A DNA stretch of 64,000 bases. It comes from Ceratopteris richardii. Taxonomy: Eukaryota > Streptophyta > Polypodiopsida > Polypodiales > Pteridaceae. The notes beneath the pieces were generated by a model, which had not been told where the DNA came from, ran no database searches, and saw only the letters and a program-made list of their open reading frames with translations. The stretch spans positions 54,088,156 to 54,152,155 of the forward strand of contig CM035437.1 in assembly GCA_020310875.1 (NCBI GenBank). Reading direction: 5' to 3'. Every line of letters starts with the position of its first letter. Within the stretch, counting starts at the first letter, position 1. Shown in pieces: positions 1 through 11,740 of the stretch. Made by a program: the position numbers and the translations under genes.

Positions 1-930
1 TTGACATCATCAGGTGGAAGAAAGATGCAGAAGAAGAAAGCCCAACAATTCCAAAAGAAAATTAAGACTTCCTTTTCTCATATATTTTCCATATAATCTT
101 CCTATTTTATCCTCTACATCCAAAGACAAGTCTACGAGAACATCTTGCATGAAGATAGTTTAAAGAAGAAGCAATTTCTTGTTTTGCATGATACTTGGTC
201 ATGATTTAGTAGATTTGACAGAGAATTGCATTGAGAGAAAGAAAAGCAGCAGATTTTGAAGACAACTTGTATGTTTTAACTCATATGTATGAGTTATATA
301 TAAGTTGAAGTTTTTGAGTAGGCAGCTTATATATTCCCTCAAAGAATTATTGGAGTGTCAATACAAAGCTACTTGGTATATGACAAGTTTCAGAGAAGTA
401 TATTTCTTCTTTATCTAACTCTTGAGGTAAAAGAGTATTTGTAGCAGATGTTGAAGACTTGGGTTGAGGTTTTGTGTTTGGAAAGGTTACCTCATATTCA
501 GTATTTTAGAAAAATTCAAGAAAATTCAATTTTTTGATGTACCAATCAGTTGGAGAATCTACTTTCTATGAATGTCTAGACTTTTGGATACATGCTTGTA
601 TTAAAAAAGGTATTCCATCAGATCCTATCACTTGATTGAGAAGTGGAGTTAGCTAAAAGAAAGTCGAGCAGATACTTTCACATTTCACCTGGGTAGAATA
701 TGAAAATTTGAAGTATCAACTTGTCACTTTTGGAGTTCTCAAGGTGAGAAGTTTGTCCACTTGTGTCTCAAGTAGAAATGCAGATTCTTGGGAAGGATTT
801 GGTTGAAGAAAAGTTTTATAACTTTATGTGAGAAGCATGGACACTCAGAGACATTCAGGTAACAAATCAAACATTCAGCCATGAAGGTTTGATGAGAGCA
901 TATTCTAGACATGTATTTTGTTGGACAGAT

Positions 931-990
931 CATAGATCTTGTATGATCTTGTATGATCTTATATGATCTTGGATGATCTTGAATGATCAT
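931..990. repeat. 10-bp tandem repeat, about six units
   Basis: Six consecutive, slightly diverged 10-base units of the form (N)NATGATCTT run through this stretch. The array is AT-rich and short, inside the uninterpreted region upstream of the family D LTR. It looks like a simple minisatellite with no sign of function. Confidence 0.75.
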
Positions 991-1751
991 GAAGATCTTG
1001 AGTATTAATGAGTCAGTTGTCTATCCTTTGTTTGTGAAGATTCTTAGCATTGGAAGAAGTAAGTCAAAGATTCAGATTCTTTCATATTTGTGTTGCCGAG
1101 GAATAGAAGAAGATACTTGTTATGTTGCAGAAGGTTATGAATCCTAAAATGCTTTCAGCAAGGTTTTTAAGATAGATCAGCTAACCTTATTCTATAATTT
1201 GGGAAGCTGAGGAATGACAGGGAAAGCTATTGGCATGTGCACAATGCTAATAAAAAGGGTTCAGAGATTTTGTTTCAGATACAGGTATTGATCACTGAAG
1301 ATCAGATTTATTGAAAGAAGGAAGACATTCTAGATTTCATAAAGTCTGATATATTTGAAAAGTTCTGGATACTAGTGTTAAGTCATCCAGGGGGGTGATG
1401 AAACATGAAGACTTATTTTCAATCATATGTAAAAGAATACAGAGTCATACCTACAGGTATTCCTATTTCAGGTATTCCTATATTTCCTTTGTGAGGTTCT
1501 CTTTATGTTCCAGCTTTGAAAGAAGAAGGAAGAAGGAGAATGTCTGGAGAAAGTTCCTGTTAGGATGTTCTTGTTCAGGAGAAGGTTCAAGAGTTCTATT
1601 GAAGAGAAGCTTGATATTTCAGAGAGGTATGTTTGAGAAGTGTGCACATATATGTTTAGACCAGGTTTTGAAGGAAAGAGGTATGAAAGACTTACAGATT
1701 AAACAAGGATGAAGACATGATGACATCATAGATTTTTTGTTGAGACTCATG

Positions 1752-1816
1752 AGTTGATTTCAATTGATTTTAGTTGATTTCAGTTAATTTTAGTTGAGTT
1801 AATTTGACTTGACTTG
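1752..1816. repeat. Degenerate TTGATTT/TTAGTTGA tandem tract
   Basis: Repeated TTGATTT, TTAGTTGA and TTGACTTGA words at a spacing of roughly 10-13 bases form a short degenerate tandem tract. It is low-complexity DNA within the internal region of the family D element. Confidence 0.55.
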
Positions 1817-2340
1817 AGTACGATGAGAGATGAACCAACAGTGTTCATAATACACTAAGTTGTGAATTGTCAATCACAGGTTACAGGATTCAGTTCTTGA
1901 TTTTGTTTAGTGTATTTACACAACAGAAGTACGTTGAGAAAGCTTTCATAAGGTAAATGCAAATATGTGGATCCTAGTGTATGTTTTCAGGTTTATGAAG
2001 ACATGAGATAGCAGGTTCAGAGTCACTACTTGCTACATTTGTTGTCAAGCAATGATTGCTTGATGTGTACACTATTGGATATCTAGTTTGCATATTTTCC
2101 CAAGCACTATGGTTCATATTCAGCAAGTTCAGGTTTTTTGAAGAAAAGGTTTGAAGGTCAGTTCGGAAGTACAAGCTTGAAGCTTGTGATAGTTTGTAGC
2201 TTATGAAGTTTGCAGATCCAGGCCAAAATGTACCAATATGACATTGCAGGGGGGATTGTTGAAAAACAATGTCCTATTAGTCCAAAAGGCCTAAGTATAC
2301 ACAGCATGTGTAGCTTTCATTATAGATCCTTGTACAAACA

Positions 2341-2425
2341 ACGCATGGGGCACCTTGGTTAAGGCAATAGTCTCTCATCCCTGTGACCTGGGTTCAAAAC
2401 CCATCGACGACAGCAGATCGACGCA
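2341..2425 (+). ncRNA. tRNA-like pol III promoter segment (SINE head candidate)
   Basis: A box-A-like sequence (ccttggttaaggca, about 2353-2366) is followed about 25 bases later by a box-B-like ggttcaaaacc (2391-2401) that fits GWTCRANNC, and then by ccatcgacg. Spacing and order fit a tRNA-derived SINE head or a tRNA relic. No cloverleaf with a credible anticodon was worked out, and no clear target repeat or SINE body end was found, so it may simply be part of the LTR. Confidence 0.45.
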
Positions 2426-2600
2426 CTTGAAAAAATGTGTTTTTTGTTTATGTGTTTTTGAGATAAAGCTATAGTGTGAGGATGGATTTTTTCGAGAGTG
2501 ATTTATTGAAGAATCACGATCGTTATTTTTCGTAGCTTTATTAGAAGCGATTGCTTTTGGAACAACTTTTGGAAGTGCTTTTCAAGAGATACACAAATAC

Positions 2601-2608
2601 TATATAAG
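2601..2608 (+). promoter_or_regulatory. TATA box of the element D LTR
   Basis: TATATAAG lies about 345 bases into the LTR, a normal place for the U3 promoter of a plant LTR element. No other promoter element was identified. Confidence 0.55.
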
Positions 2609-3188
2609 CACATGCTTGGCTCATTGTTCAAATCATCCTTCACCTAGTTTCAACACCAAGCTTTGGAGAGATTTGGTACCTCAATAGAGGTGGTGCTTCT
2701 TAGCACATGGGGCAGCCATGTTGCTATCTTGGAGCATGTTGAGGAGTGGCTATGGAGTTCTTCTTGGAGGAGAAGAGTGTGCTCACACTCTTGCTGATGG
2801 AGAAGACTTGGTCATTAGCAGCTTGGTGGTGTGGATCATCCATCTACATAATGTATTTGAAGGATGTCTTCTACATGAAGATTTTGGTGTACTTCAAAGA
2901 CATCGGATGGAGGTTAACATAAGATTTGCATCTTATGTTAAGAGTTTAGGTACATGTTCTCTTTATGCACACAGATACTACTTGGAGCTTATGGAAGCAG
3001 TGTCATCCATATCAGGAGGAGTCCTATTCGGCATAAGGTACAAGAGAATCAGTACGTGTATGCTTTATGCCTATTTGGATGAGGTGTTAGAGAAAATATG
3101 TTCATATGAGTTTGAGGATTTCTGGTAGCAAACTTGTTAGCATTCTTTGCTACTTTTGTAAGTATGTGATCTTTCACACACGTATCTG

Positions 3189-3212
3189 ACTTAGGCTCTT
3201 TATAGCCTAAGT
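3189..3212. repeat. Perfect 9-bp hairpin
   Basis: ACTTAGGCT, a six-base spacer CTTTAT, then AGCCTAAGT form a perfect inverted repeat inside the family D LTR. It could fold in the transcript near the expected R/U5 region. Function is unknown. Confidence 0.7.
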
Positions 3213-3599
3213 TCAGATGAGGGTTTGTTGATTATCAATTTTAGACTGATCCTTCCTCTTTCTGTCACTCATATTCACTCTTCTACAACCTATTAGGTTA
3301 CACATCTCATATATATTCAGATTTCTTTCCATACATTTGAATATGTTTGTTACATTTGTACATTCACTCATCCATCTATTACTGTTCACATAGAGTGGTT
3401 GAGAGTTTTGCTCCCACATTGTACATTGAACATTGGTATATATGATAGTCTGAGTAAGCAGTGGCTTACGTAACACTTCACATGTTGTCTAGTCTTTCTC
3501 TATCTTTGTCTCATCATTTGTATGATTAAGTGTGGTATATTCATGTTTTGTCAATATTGGAAGATTGCTAGATTCTATGTTGTGTATGCTGGATCTATG

Positions 3600-4872
3600 G
3601 AACGTTGGACCTGTGGTATTAGTTATGGGCCTACTGATTTTCATGCCTCATTTGAGATGTCAAATTTTGTGCATTTGCATCATTTTTTGGGCATTCAATT
3701 TATGCAAGTTGATGGCAGAATAACTTTGTGTCAAACAAAATATATTGACACATTATTGCAGTGTTTTGGCCTTGAAGAGTGGAAACCTATTTCCACTCCT
3801 ATGGAGACAGGATTATGATTGAGTCTTCATGATGCTGGAGACACATTTGATGCTCTTCTCGATTAGCAAGTTGTAGGATGCTTGATTTACTTATGGATTA
3901 CTCAACCATGCATTCAAGTTGCTATCTCACAAATGAGTAGGTTTATGCATTGCCTAGGTGTCAACCATTGGTAGATGGTTAGGCACGTCTTTCGCTATTT
4001 GAGTGGTACCTGGCTACTTGGATTGTTTTATCCCAAGGGGGGATCACTATCGCCATATTTACATGCTTTTCCTCACTATGACTAGGCTGGTTGCTATGAA
4101 ACTTATGTGTCCACTAGTGGCTTTTGCTTCATGATTGGTAGCTCATGTATGTCTTGGTTGAGCAAGAAGCAGCCTAATGTGGCACTTCCAATTGTGATGT
4201 TGAGTATAGGACAACTTTCATGGTGACTGTTGAGTGTGTGTGGCTGAAATGCATTATGTTGACTATTGAGTGTGTATGGCTTAGATGCCTTATTGCTGAT
4301 TTGGGTGTTGGTCAATCATCTACCACGAGCATATTCACTGCTAGTTAGAGTGCACTGGCAGTTGTAAGGAACCTTGTGTTCCATGCTCGCACTAAATACA
4401 TTGAGGTGCACTATCATTATGTCAGGGAGAGGTTCTCTATTGGAGACATCAATTTGGCATATGTGCCCACATAGGAGAACATTGCAAACCTTTTCACAAA
4501 GGCTCTGCCTAGGGAGAAGTTTGAAGCTTTCCGCAAAGCTTTTGGCTTACTTTCTTTTGAGGATTGATTCCATGTAGCTTGCTAATTCCTTATACATGAG
4601 TGCAAACTCCTTGTTCACCACATCAACACTAGGGGGAATTTGTTGATATATTTAGGTAGTGATGTGTGTGTACGTAGTAGGACCACCGAGGCACTTTTTT
4701 CCCTGTTTAGGAGGTTTTTTTTTTCATGACTTGTATATGCGCTTATTACCATAATGGGCTACTTATCTTTGTACATTCCCTTAGCAATACATTTAGTATT
4801 GTGTGTTGTGCTCCAAGCTTCTTCTTCTTCCTTGTGCTGTTCGTGTGCTTTCGCAGACCTCGAACTCCAACA
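3600..4872 (+). mobile_element. Copia A1: old 5'-truncated copy with 3' LTR
   Basis: From about 3600 the sequence follows the RT tail and RNase H region of the A family, including the conserved stretch HASFEMS and the H..KHIEVH..Y region before the 3' LTR, and ends in an A-type LTR. It is the most diverged A copy in the window and is broken in many places. It is therefore an old fossil, lacking its 5' half. On the left it meets family D sequence; on the right it directly abuts a minus-strand copia remnant. Confidence 0.85.
4641..4872 (+). repeat. A1 3' LTR (232 bp)
   Basis: It starts TGTTGATATATTTAGG after the G-rich tract agggggaatt and ends CTCCAACA, the same termini as the intact A LTRs at 6805 and 31458. 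Several substitutions separate it from those copies, which fits the age of A1. Confidence 0.9.
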
Positions 4873-5340
4873 ATACTGAAATCCAATGCATCTAAGAACC
4901 AATGGTCCACCATAACCAAAGTAAATGAGAATGTCCTTCATAATGCCTAGGTATTGCAATATCATCTTCACCCCTTCACAATTTTTGGTCCGAGGTCGAC
5001 CATGAGTTTGCTCATTGTTGCTACTATAAATCTAATTCACGTAGCTACCATAACATACTTCAAAATTTCAATACAAGGCTGAGATGGAGCCTTTGTCATG
5101 GATTTCTATCCATCAGTGATTGGGGGCATTCCTCAATGTGCAAATTAATGTGATTAGATAACAACATCTACATTAGCTCAAAACTCTCCATACCAAATGT
5201 TTTGAAAACCTTTGTGATTTACTCTTATTGAGATATATAGATATTTTGGCTATCTCTATCCTAAGCAATTTACAACCTAAACATATGATGTGGGTCTCTA
5301 AAAATTTTAATGGAGAAATTTTGATCAAGTTGATGTTTTA
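4873..5340 (-). mobile_element. Copia remnant E (RT tail and RNase H)
   Basis: On the minus strand a decayed reading matches the RT-to-RNase H segment of copia elements: a YISQ-E-I-KVF region, a YVMVAT region and an ILQYLG-MKD region correspond to conserved blocks of the copia C polyprotein also present in this window. No LTR belonging to it is visible. It is heavily broken and among the oldest copia fossils here. Its exact borders are uncertain; the A1 LTR touches its 3' side. Confidence 0.6.
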
Positions 5341-5525
5341 ATGTTACATGGGAACTCTTAAGAAGGCAGGTGAGAACCCCTTAGTCTTTATACACATGGG
5401 CTCTCACATGAGTGCAAAGTGGCACTCATGTGAGGAACCACCTTGGTTCTCTATTAGTAGCAGTCAGAGCACTCAAGGACTTACAAGACAGGGAATCCAA
5501 TGAAAAGAGTCATAGCAGAGAGAAG
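5341..5525. other. Unassigned spacer with a hairpin
   Basis: No coding signal was recognised between remnant E and the B3 LTR. The only notable structure is the perfect inverted repeat at 5403-5434. Confidence 0.5.
5403..5434. repeat. Perfect 13-bp inverted repeat, 6-base loop
   Basis: CTCACATGAGTGC and GCACTCATGTGAG flank the spacer AAAGTG with no mismatch. It could be a relic of a small DNA element or a hairpin in a transcript. No flanking target duplication was identified. Confidence 0.8.
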
Positions 5526-6681
5526 TGTTGGTGCAGCGCTTATTGCGCAATTCCCTTACACCACAGAAACTAAGCTAGAGTGATGTTAGAACACCTCTAT
5601 AATCATCAATAGCTTAGCAAACTTTTTGAAACTGAAACCTTATAACTGTATTTAGTGAACACCGAAAATTCACTTTACAGAAAGCTTCTCATTTTCTTCA
5701 AGCTTCAATTTTGAACTCATTTACTTCAGCCTTTACACTACTATATTAGCTTACAGTTAAACAATCTTTGCGTCACTTAACTTTGTCAAAAACTGTGTTT
5801 TAAACTCACCAAAATTCCACCGGAACTTCACCGGACTATTACCGGAATGTCACCCTAATTGTACCGGAATACTACCGGAATCAACCGCAAATCTGTTTAT
5901 AGTTACTTCAAATGTGTATACATGAAGTAAGAAAGTGAGATGTGAACTTCGTTCACTGAATGAACTCTATCTGAAGTTTAAAGAAAAACTTCACCAGTTC
6001 TGGATGTCTCTTTCCGGTCAGACTTTGTACTATGTGTACATATCCATTTCACCGAAATCTTTTATCAGTTTATAGTTGAGACTTATAGCTACAAGATAAG
6101 CTATATCTCATACAAAACTTTACACTATACTTCGAGATCTAACTCATAGAGTACCGGAAAAACATTTACTGAGAAAAACTGTAACTGTTAACTAACTTTC
6201 ATAGTAACATGAAATCTCTCAGATTTCTTCACATACGAAAAATGCGCTCAAATTCTTCCACATGAACATGTGTTTTCTATTAGAGAAGATGTGTACAAAA
6301 ATGACTCGGCCTCACTTCGCTCATAGTCATGAGAACTCTCCTATACTGAGTAGTTTCTCCTTACCATCTCTCTTAGATGAATACCCGACATCTTAGGTTC
6401 TGTTATTCATCTCTACATACGCAATCTCTGGCGTCCTCTACTCTATTGAGCTCAACCTCTTTCTCTATTCTTATGCTATATCTTCTACATCTCTCAGCTC
6501 ACTTATATACAATTTTTTATCCGGTTTTAACAAACTCATAATTCTAGAAATTTCTACACTATATGTTACAGTCGTGACTTTGTCCCTTCACTAAGGCTTT
6601 GGTTTTTTCTTCTGAATGCTTTGTTTCTTCTTTCCTTTGTCTTTATGTCGTTATGGCTAATTAGTGAGTGAATCTCCAACA
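5526..6681 (-). repeat. B3 3' LTR (about 1.16 kb)
   Basis: It runs from TGTTGGTGCAGCG to CTCCAACA on the plus strand, and the adjacent plus-strand gctccccctcaatcac is the complement of a polypurine tract. It is the most complete B-type LTR in the window and sets the family's LTR length at a little over 1 kb. It is clearly diverged from the B LTRs at 40, 45 and 63 kb. Confidence 0.8.
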
Positions 6682-6804
6682 GCTCCCCCTCAATCACTAA
6701 TTTGCATCTTCCGGTCTTCATATATCCTTCTTTTCTTTTATACCTGCCATTTCTTTGAATCTGCTTGTCTTTACTCCATCTAAGCTCTTTGTCAGAATAT
6801 CTGC

Positions 6805-7035
6805 TGTTGATATATTTAGGTAGTGATGTGTGTGAACACACTAGGACCGTCGGGGCACTTTTTTCCCTCTTTAGGAGGTTTTTTCCCCCCGGCTTGTATA
6901 TACTCCTATTGCCCTAATGAGCTACTTATCTTTGTACATTCTCTAGTAATACATTCAGTATTGTGTGTTTGTGCTCCAAGCTTCTTCTTCTTCCTTGTGC
7001 TGTTCGCGTGCTTCCGTAGACGTCTAACTCCAACA
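6805..7035 (+). repeat. A2 5' LTR (231 bp)
   Basis: TGTTGATATATT...CTCCAACA, followed after two bases by the tRNA-Met primer site. Its short length is typical of compact copia LTRs. A GTATATAC-type TATA candidate lies in its middle. Confidence 0.93.
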
Positions 7036-7037
7036 AT

Positions 7038-7049
7038 TGGTATCAGAGC
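7038..7049 (+). other. A2 primer binding site, initiator tRNA-Met
   Basis: TGGTATCAGAGC begins two bases after the 5' LTR and is complementary to the 3' end of plant initiator tRNA-Met, the standard copia primer. Confidence 0.95.
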
Positions 7050-7390
7050 ACGTCGTCGCTTCATCTAGGGCGCCGTCGACACTCCTCCGTTTGCAGTCTC
7101 AGAATTGCACGAAGTTTGGTGAGCATACTCAACGTGTTTCTAAGATCAAAACTGCTTCGCTTTTTGGTGCCGAAATCGCAATCTGAGCTTGTTTCGGCCT
7201 CCGAACGCACTATCGTAGCGCTTGTGTAGGCTATTTCGTCTTTTTGTGCCAGAGATGTATACCAGTTTTTGTTCGCCAATATAAGCGTCTCGAAGTCTAC
7301 TACAAGTTTAGCAGAACTCCTCTGGGCAGTTCCGTTCAACTTTTTGAGATATACTCAATTTTCTGCATCAAGGTATTTTAGTCACCGGCC

Positions 7391-10300
7391 ATGGCTGAAA
7401 GTAGTGATGTATTCCGTATGTTGGCTGTTGAGGATAAGTTGGATGGTACCAACTACCCATTATGGGCTTATATGATGCGACATGTTTTGGTTGCAAAAGG
7501 ATTGTGGAACATTGTGTAGGGTGTTGAAAGACGTCCTGTTACACCTGTAACGACAGGTACTACAAATATAGGTGTTGGAGCTGATGAAGATAGTGTCGAA
7601 GATGATATTCCACAGATTCCTGTTCGTGCTGCTGTTTCTGTTGCACCTATTGCAGAGTAGATTCGTTCGGATGGCAGAGATGCCCAGGCACATGCATTCA
7701 TAGCTTTGTCTATCAAATGTGCCATTATTCCTCATATTCGCTCTTGCAGAATAGCTAGGGATGATTGGGATACACTTACCACATTGTACCAAGCTAGGAA
7801 TGAGGCTCGTGTTGCTTACCTCCGAAAACAGTTGGAGAGTGAGCACATGAATGAAGGTGATTCTATGGACAGTTTCCTAACGAAGATCAAAGATTTGAAG
7901 GAACAGTTGATTTCTGCTGATGAGGTTATACCAGATAGCTCACTTGTGCAGACCGTTCTGAATGGTCTTCCTGATTCATATCAGAGTTTTGCTTCTACTC
8001 TTCGGTTGATGATGAAAGGCAATCCGAATGCCTTATCATTTGAGGAGTTAGTCTTTGTTCTATTGCAGGAAGATTAGTCCAGGCAGAACATGTCCATTAT
8101 GCGTGTTACAGATCAAGCTTTCCTGGCTAGTCAGAAGGGCAAAGGAAAATGGAGCTCTTCTACTAGTAAGCAGAAATCTGCAAATGCTGCACATTCGAAG
8201 AAACAAGATAAAGATGAGAAGAAATCAGAAAAGCTTGCAAGTACTGTAAAGGGAATGATCACATCATAAAGAACTGTCCAAAACTGGCTGCAAAAGAGGC
8301 AAAGAAAAGGAGGCTGGAATGGTTGTTGCAAAAGCCTCTACACAAAAAACAGAGTCTGCTAATCTTGTGCAGGAAGAAGAATGGGCGTTTACTACTGTTT
8401 GCAGTTTTGACCCATCTTCTAATGAGCAGTGCATGTCTACAGTGGACTTAGATGTTTGGTACTTTGACAGTGGGGCGACCAAACATATTACCTCGCAGCG
8501 CAGTTTCTTCTCTTCACTCGAGCCTGCCCCTACAGGGAATACTGTCACATGCGCCAACAACTCCTCTTATCCTATTATGGGAGTTGGTAAGATCATTCTG
8601 ACTATTGCTGATGGTAGTTCTTTCACCTTGTCAGATGCTTTATTTGTGCCAGGGATCAAAAAGAACATGTTATTAGTTTCTGCATTAGCCAAGATTGGTT
8701 TGGTTGTGAAATTTGTTGATGATAGGTGTACAGTTCATGATCTCTCAAATGACGATGTGATTATTGCTTCTAGCATTTTATGTCGTGGGCTGTATAAGCT
8801 CATAGACTATGAAAGATCTGTTAATGATTCGGCATGTGCAGTTCATGATTCTCAGGCTGTGTCAGACGAGGGGGGGAATATATGTCTTCTGATTTTAATG
8901 CATTTCTGGCTGAACGTTGGATAAAACACCAATGTATAGTGCCCTATACACCTCAACAGAATGGAGTTGCTGAACGAAAGAACAGGTCACTCATGGAGAT
9001 GGCGAGATGCATGGTCAAAAGTCAGGCTTTACCACATAGTTTCTGGCTTGAGGTTGTCATGTGTGTAGCATATGTACTGAACAGGTGTCCCACTAAAGCG
9101 TTGCAGTCTATCACTCCATATGAGGCTTGGCATGACCGCAAGCCATCTGTTGCTCATCTGCGTGTTTTTGGTTGTTTGGCATATGCATTAGTGCCTAAAC
9201 AACATCGTAGACATTTGGATGATAAGGCAGTAAAATGTATTTTTGTTGGGTACAGTTCTGAAAGTAAAGGCTATCGTCTGTATCATCCACAAACTAAACG
9301 CATTCTGGTTAGCCATGATGTTGTCTTTGTGGAAGATGCTATTCAGCCATTGCTTTCATGTACTAAGGAGACATCTATTAACTCCAAAGACATGTATGAT
9401 ACTTTGATGCCTCTTTTTACAGGTGGACAGTCTAGTGATGGTCCTAATGAGGCAACTTCTCAGCCTTTGCAGGTTTCATATGATGATGCAGATCATTCTA
9501 TTTCTGACGCAGATTTACATGATGCACTTGTTGATGAGAGAGCTGATATTGAGCAGGCAAAAACTATGCCAAAATGGCTGGTGTAGACTTTGCGTGACAG
9601 CAAATTAGATGCACCTTTGTCATATCGTACTTGTTCAGCCTCTCATAGTGCCTCTTTTGCATCAGATTGCTATGCTATGGCTGCGTCTAGTCTCTATGAT
9701 GAGAATGAGCCTATTTCTTTTGATGAAGCACAGAATTCAAAAAATTGGATGGCTGCTATGCAATCTGAATATGATGATATAATGAAGAATGGTACATGGT
9801 CTTTATGTGACTTGCCTCCTGGCAAGAAGGCCATTGGCACTAAGTGGGTATACAAGCTGAAGCATAAACCTGATGGTACAGTTGACAGGTATAAGGCTAG
9901 GCTTGTTGCAAAGGGTTATGCGCAGGAAAGAGGCATTGATTTTGATGAGACCTTTGCACCTACATGCCCATGACTACTGTTCGGAGCATTTGTGCACTTG
10001 CAGCCCATCATGGTTGGAATGTACATCAGTTGGACATTAAAACAGCATTTCTGAATGGTGACTTGCATGAAGAAGTGTATGTTTTTCAGCCCTGTGGCTT
10101 TGTGCAGAAAGGGCATGAAAACCAGGTGTGCAAGTTAAAGAAGGCATTATATGGTTTAAAGCAAGCACCACGTGCTTGGTATGAGAAGATACATGCCTAT
10201 CTGGTTGCACATGGTTTTGAGAATAGTCCAACTGAAAGCACCTTATATGTTAAGCGTGTTAATGATGTGCTTCTGATCATTGTTGTCTATGTTGATGACA

Positions 10301-11244
10301 TGCTGCTCACTGGTCCTATTGAGAAGCATATTGCTGATTTCAAGGCTGATTTGCATGCCTCATTTGAGATGTCTGATTTGGGGCATTTGCATCACTATTT
10401 GGGCATTCAGTTTATGCAAGTTGATGGTGGAATGGCTTTATGTCAAACAAAATATATTGACACATTATTGCAGCGTTTTGGCCTTGAAGACTGTAAGCCT
10501 ATTGCCACTCCTATGGAGACAGGTTTACGATTGAGTCTTCATGATGCTAGAGATGCATTTGATGTTGTTCTCTATCAGCAGACTGTTGGATGCTTGATTT
10601 ACTTATGCATTACTCAACCAGGTATTCAATTTGCTGTCTCACAGATGAGCAGGTTTATGCATTGCCCAGGAGTCACGCATTGGAAGGCGGTTAAGCGCAT
10701 CTTTCTCTACTTGAGTGGTACTCAGCTACTTGGGTTGTTTTATCCCAAGGGGGGATCACTACCGCCAGATTTGCATGCTTTCTCTGACTCAGATTGGGTT
10801 GGTTGCTATGACACTCGTGTGTCCACCAGTGGTTTTTGCTTCATGCTTGGTAGCTCATGTATATCTTGGTTGAGCAAGAAGCAGCCTACTGTGGCCACTT
10901 CTAGTTATGAGGCTGAGTATAGGGCAGCTTTCACAGCGACTGTTGAGTGTGTGTGGCTCAGACGCCTTATGGCTGATTTGGGTGTTGGCCAGTCTTCTGC
11001 CACCACCATCTTCACTAACAGTCAGAGCACATTGGCAGTTGCGAGGAACCCTGTGTTCCATGCTCGCACTAAGCACATTGAGGTGCATTATCACTATGTC
11101 AGGGAGAGGTTCTCTGCTGGGGAGATCAGCTTGGCAGATGTGCCCACGCAGGAGAACATTGCAGACCTTTTCACGAAGGCTCTACCTAGGGAGAAGTTTG
11201 AAGCTTTCCGCAAAGCTTTGGGCTTACTTCCTTTTGTGGAGTGA
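7391..11244 (+). pseudogene. A2 gag-pol remnant
   Basis: The reading starts at an ATG shared with A3 (MAESSDVF). Parts in order are: a copia gag with KLDGTNYPLW and RKQLESEHMNEGDSMD blocks; a zinc-knuckle region near 8.25 kb; a protease with the DSGATKHIT block near 8.47 kb; integrase with YTPQQNGVAERKNRS near 8.95 kb; RT with YGLKQAPRAWYEK and a YVDD active site at 10288-10299; and RNase H ending near 11.24 kb with the KHIEVHYHYVRE block. As known for the family, these would be cut from a single polyprotein. The copy is broken in several places and cannot be considered active. Confidence 0.9.
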
Positions 11245-11318
11245 TTTCCACAAAGCTTGGCACTTCCTTATAGATGAGTACCAGCTCCTTGTTCACCGCA
11301 TCACTCCCAGGGGGGATT

Positions 11319-11523
11319 TGTTGATATATTTAGGTAGTGATGTGTGTGAACACACTAGGACCGTCGGGGCACTTTTTTCCCTCTTTAGGAGGTTTTTGTC
11401 CCCCGGCTTGTATATACGCCTATTGCCCTAATGGGCTACTTATCTTTGTACATTCTCTAGTAATACATTCAGTATTGTGTGTTTGTGCTCCAAGCTTCTT
11501 CTTCTTCCTTGTGCTGTTCGCGT
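11319..11523 (+). repeat. A2 3' LTR
   Basis: It follows the polypurine tract cccaggggggatt and opens with the same TGTTGATATATT as the 5' LTR. Its right edge runs into a direct repeat of the sequence that flanks the 5' LTR, which blurs the exact end. Confidence 0.88.
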
Positions 11524-11740
11524 GCTCTTTGTCAGAATATCTGCAATCTGATCTTTGTGTAGGAGTGAATACCAATGCAATCTCCTTCTCCATTACCTTT
11601 TCCCTCAGGAAATGATATTGAATCTCTACGTGTTTTGTTCTTGCATGAAATACTGGATTTGCTGCAAGATACAACGAGCTCATATTATCTCCATGTATGA
11701 TAGGTATACCTTGATCAATACCCATGCTTTTGAACAAGGT

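Larger units (their letters stand above)
1..2256 (+). mobile_element. Internal 3' region of an LTR element (family D), uninterpreted
   Basis: This stretch ends in a G-rich tract (gcaggggggatt) directly followed by a TG-initiated sequence, the usual polypurine-tract/3'-LTR junction, so it is read as the 3' internal part of an element whose 5' end lies outside the window. It is purine-rich, has short scattered open frames only, and shows no recognisable gag, RT, RNase H or integrase motif. It may be a long post-pol untranslated region or a decayed coding region. Assignment to an LTR element rests on the junction at 2257; the content itself is not recognised. Confidence 0.4.
2257..3480 (+). mobile_element. 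Probable 3' LTR of element D
   Basis: The LTR begins TGTTGAAAAACAATG immediately after a polypurine tract. A TATA box lies about 345 bases in, which suits a U3 region, with transcript start expected about 30 bases further on. A tRNA-like stretch sits near the start of U3 and a 9-bp hairpin lies towards the far end. The right boundary is uncertain; 3480 is chosen because the sequence there ends ...CA and a different element begins by about 3.6 kb. With only one LTR in view, neither length nor age can be checked. The 136-codon open frame at 2718-3128 lies inside this LTR and is not taken as a gene. Confidence 0.45.
6805..11523 (+). mobile_element. Copia A2: two-LTR copy inserted in B3
   Basis: A 231 bp 5' LTR, a tRNA-Met primer site, a gag-to-RNase H region, a polypurine tract and a 3' LTR occur in order on the plus strand. 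The LTRs differ at only a few sites by eye, so the insertion is fairly recent. Its internal coding region is nonetheless broken in several places and is shorter than that of A3. The host DNA is the minus-strand B3 copy. The flanking direct repeat is unusually long (6784-6804 and 11524-11544) compared with the 5 bp normal for copia. Confidence 0.93.

Noticed and set aside
1395-1712. 105-codon open frame as a gene
   Set aside because: Low-complexity composition in the uninterpreted internal region of an LTR element; no motif.
2718-3128. 136-codon open frame as a host gene
   Set aside because: It lies inside an LTR downstream of the TATA box, matches no known protein and has no independent coding support.
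7038-7049. tRNA-Met gene fragment (also at 31691, 39023, 44716, 45810, 61535)
   Set aside because: The 12-base matches sit exactly beside 5' LTRs and are primer binding sites, not tRNA genes.
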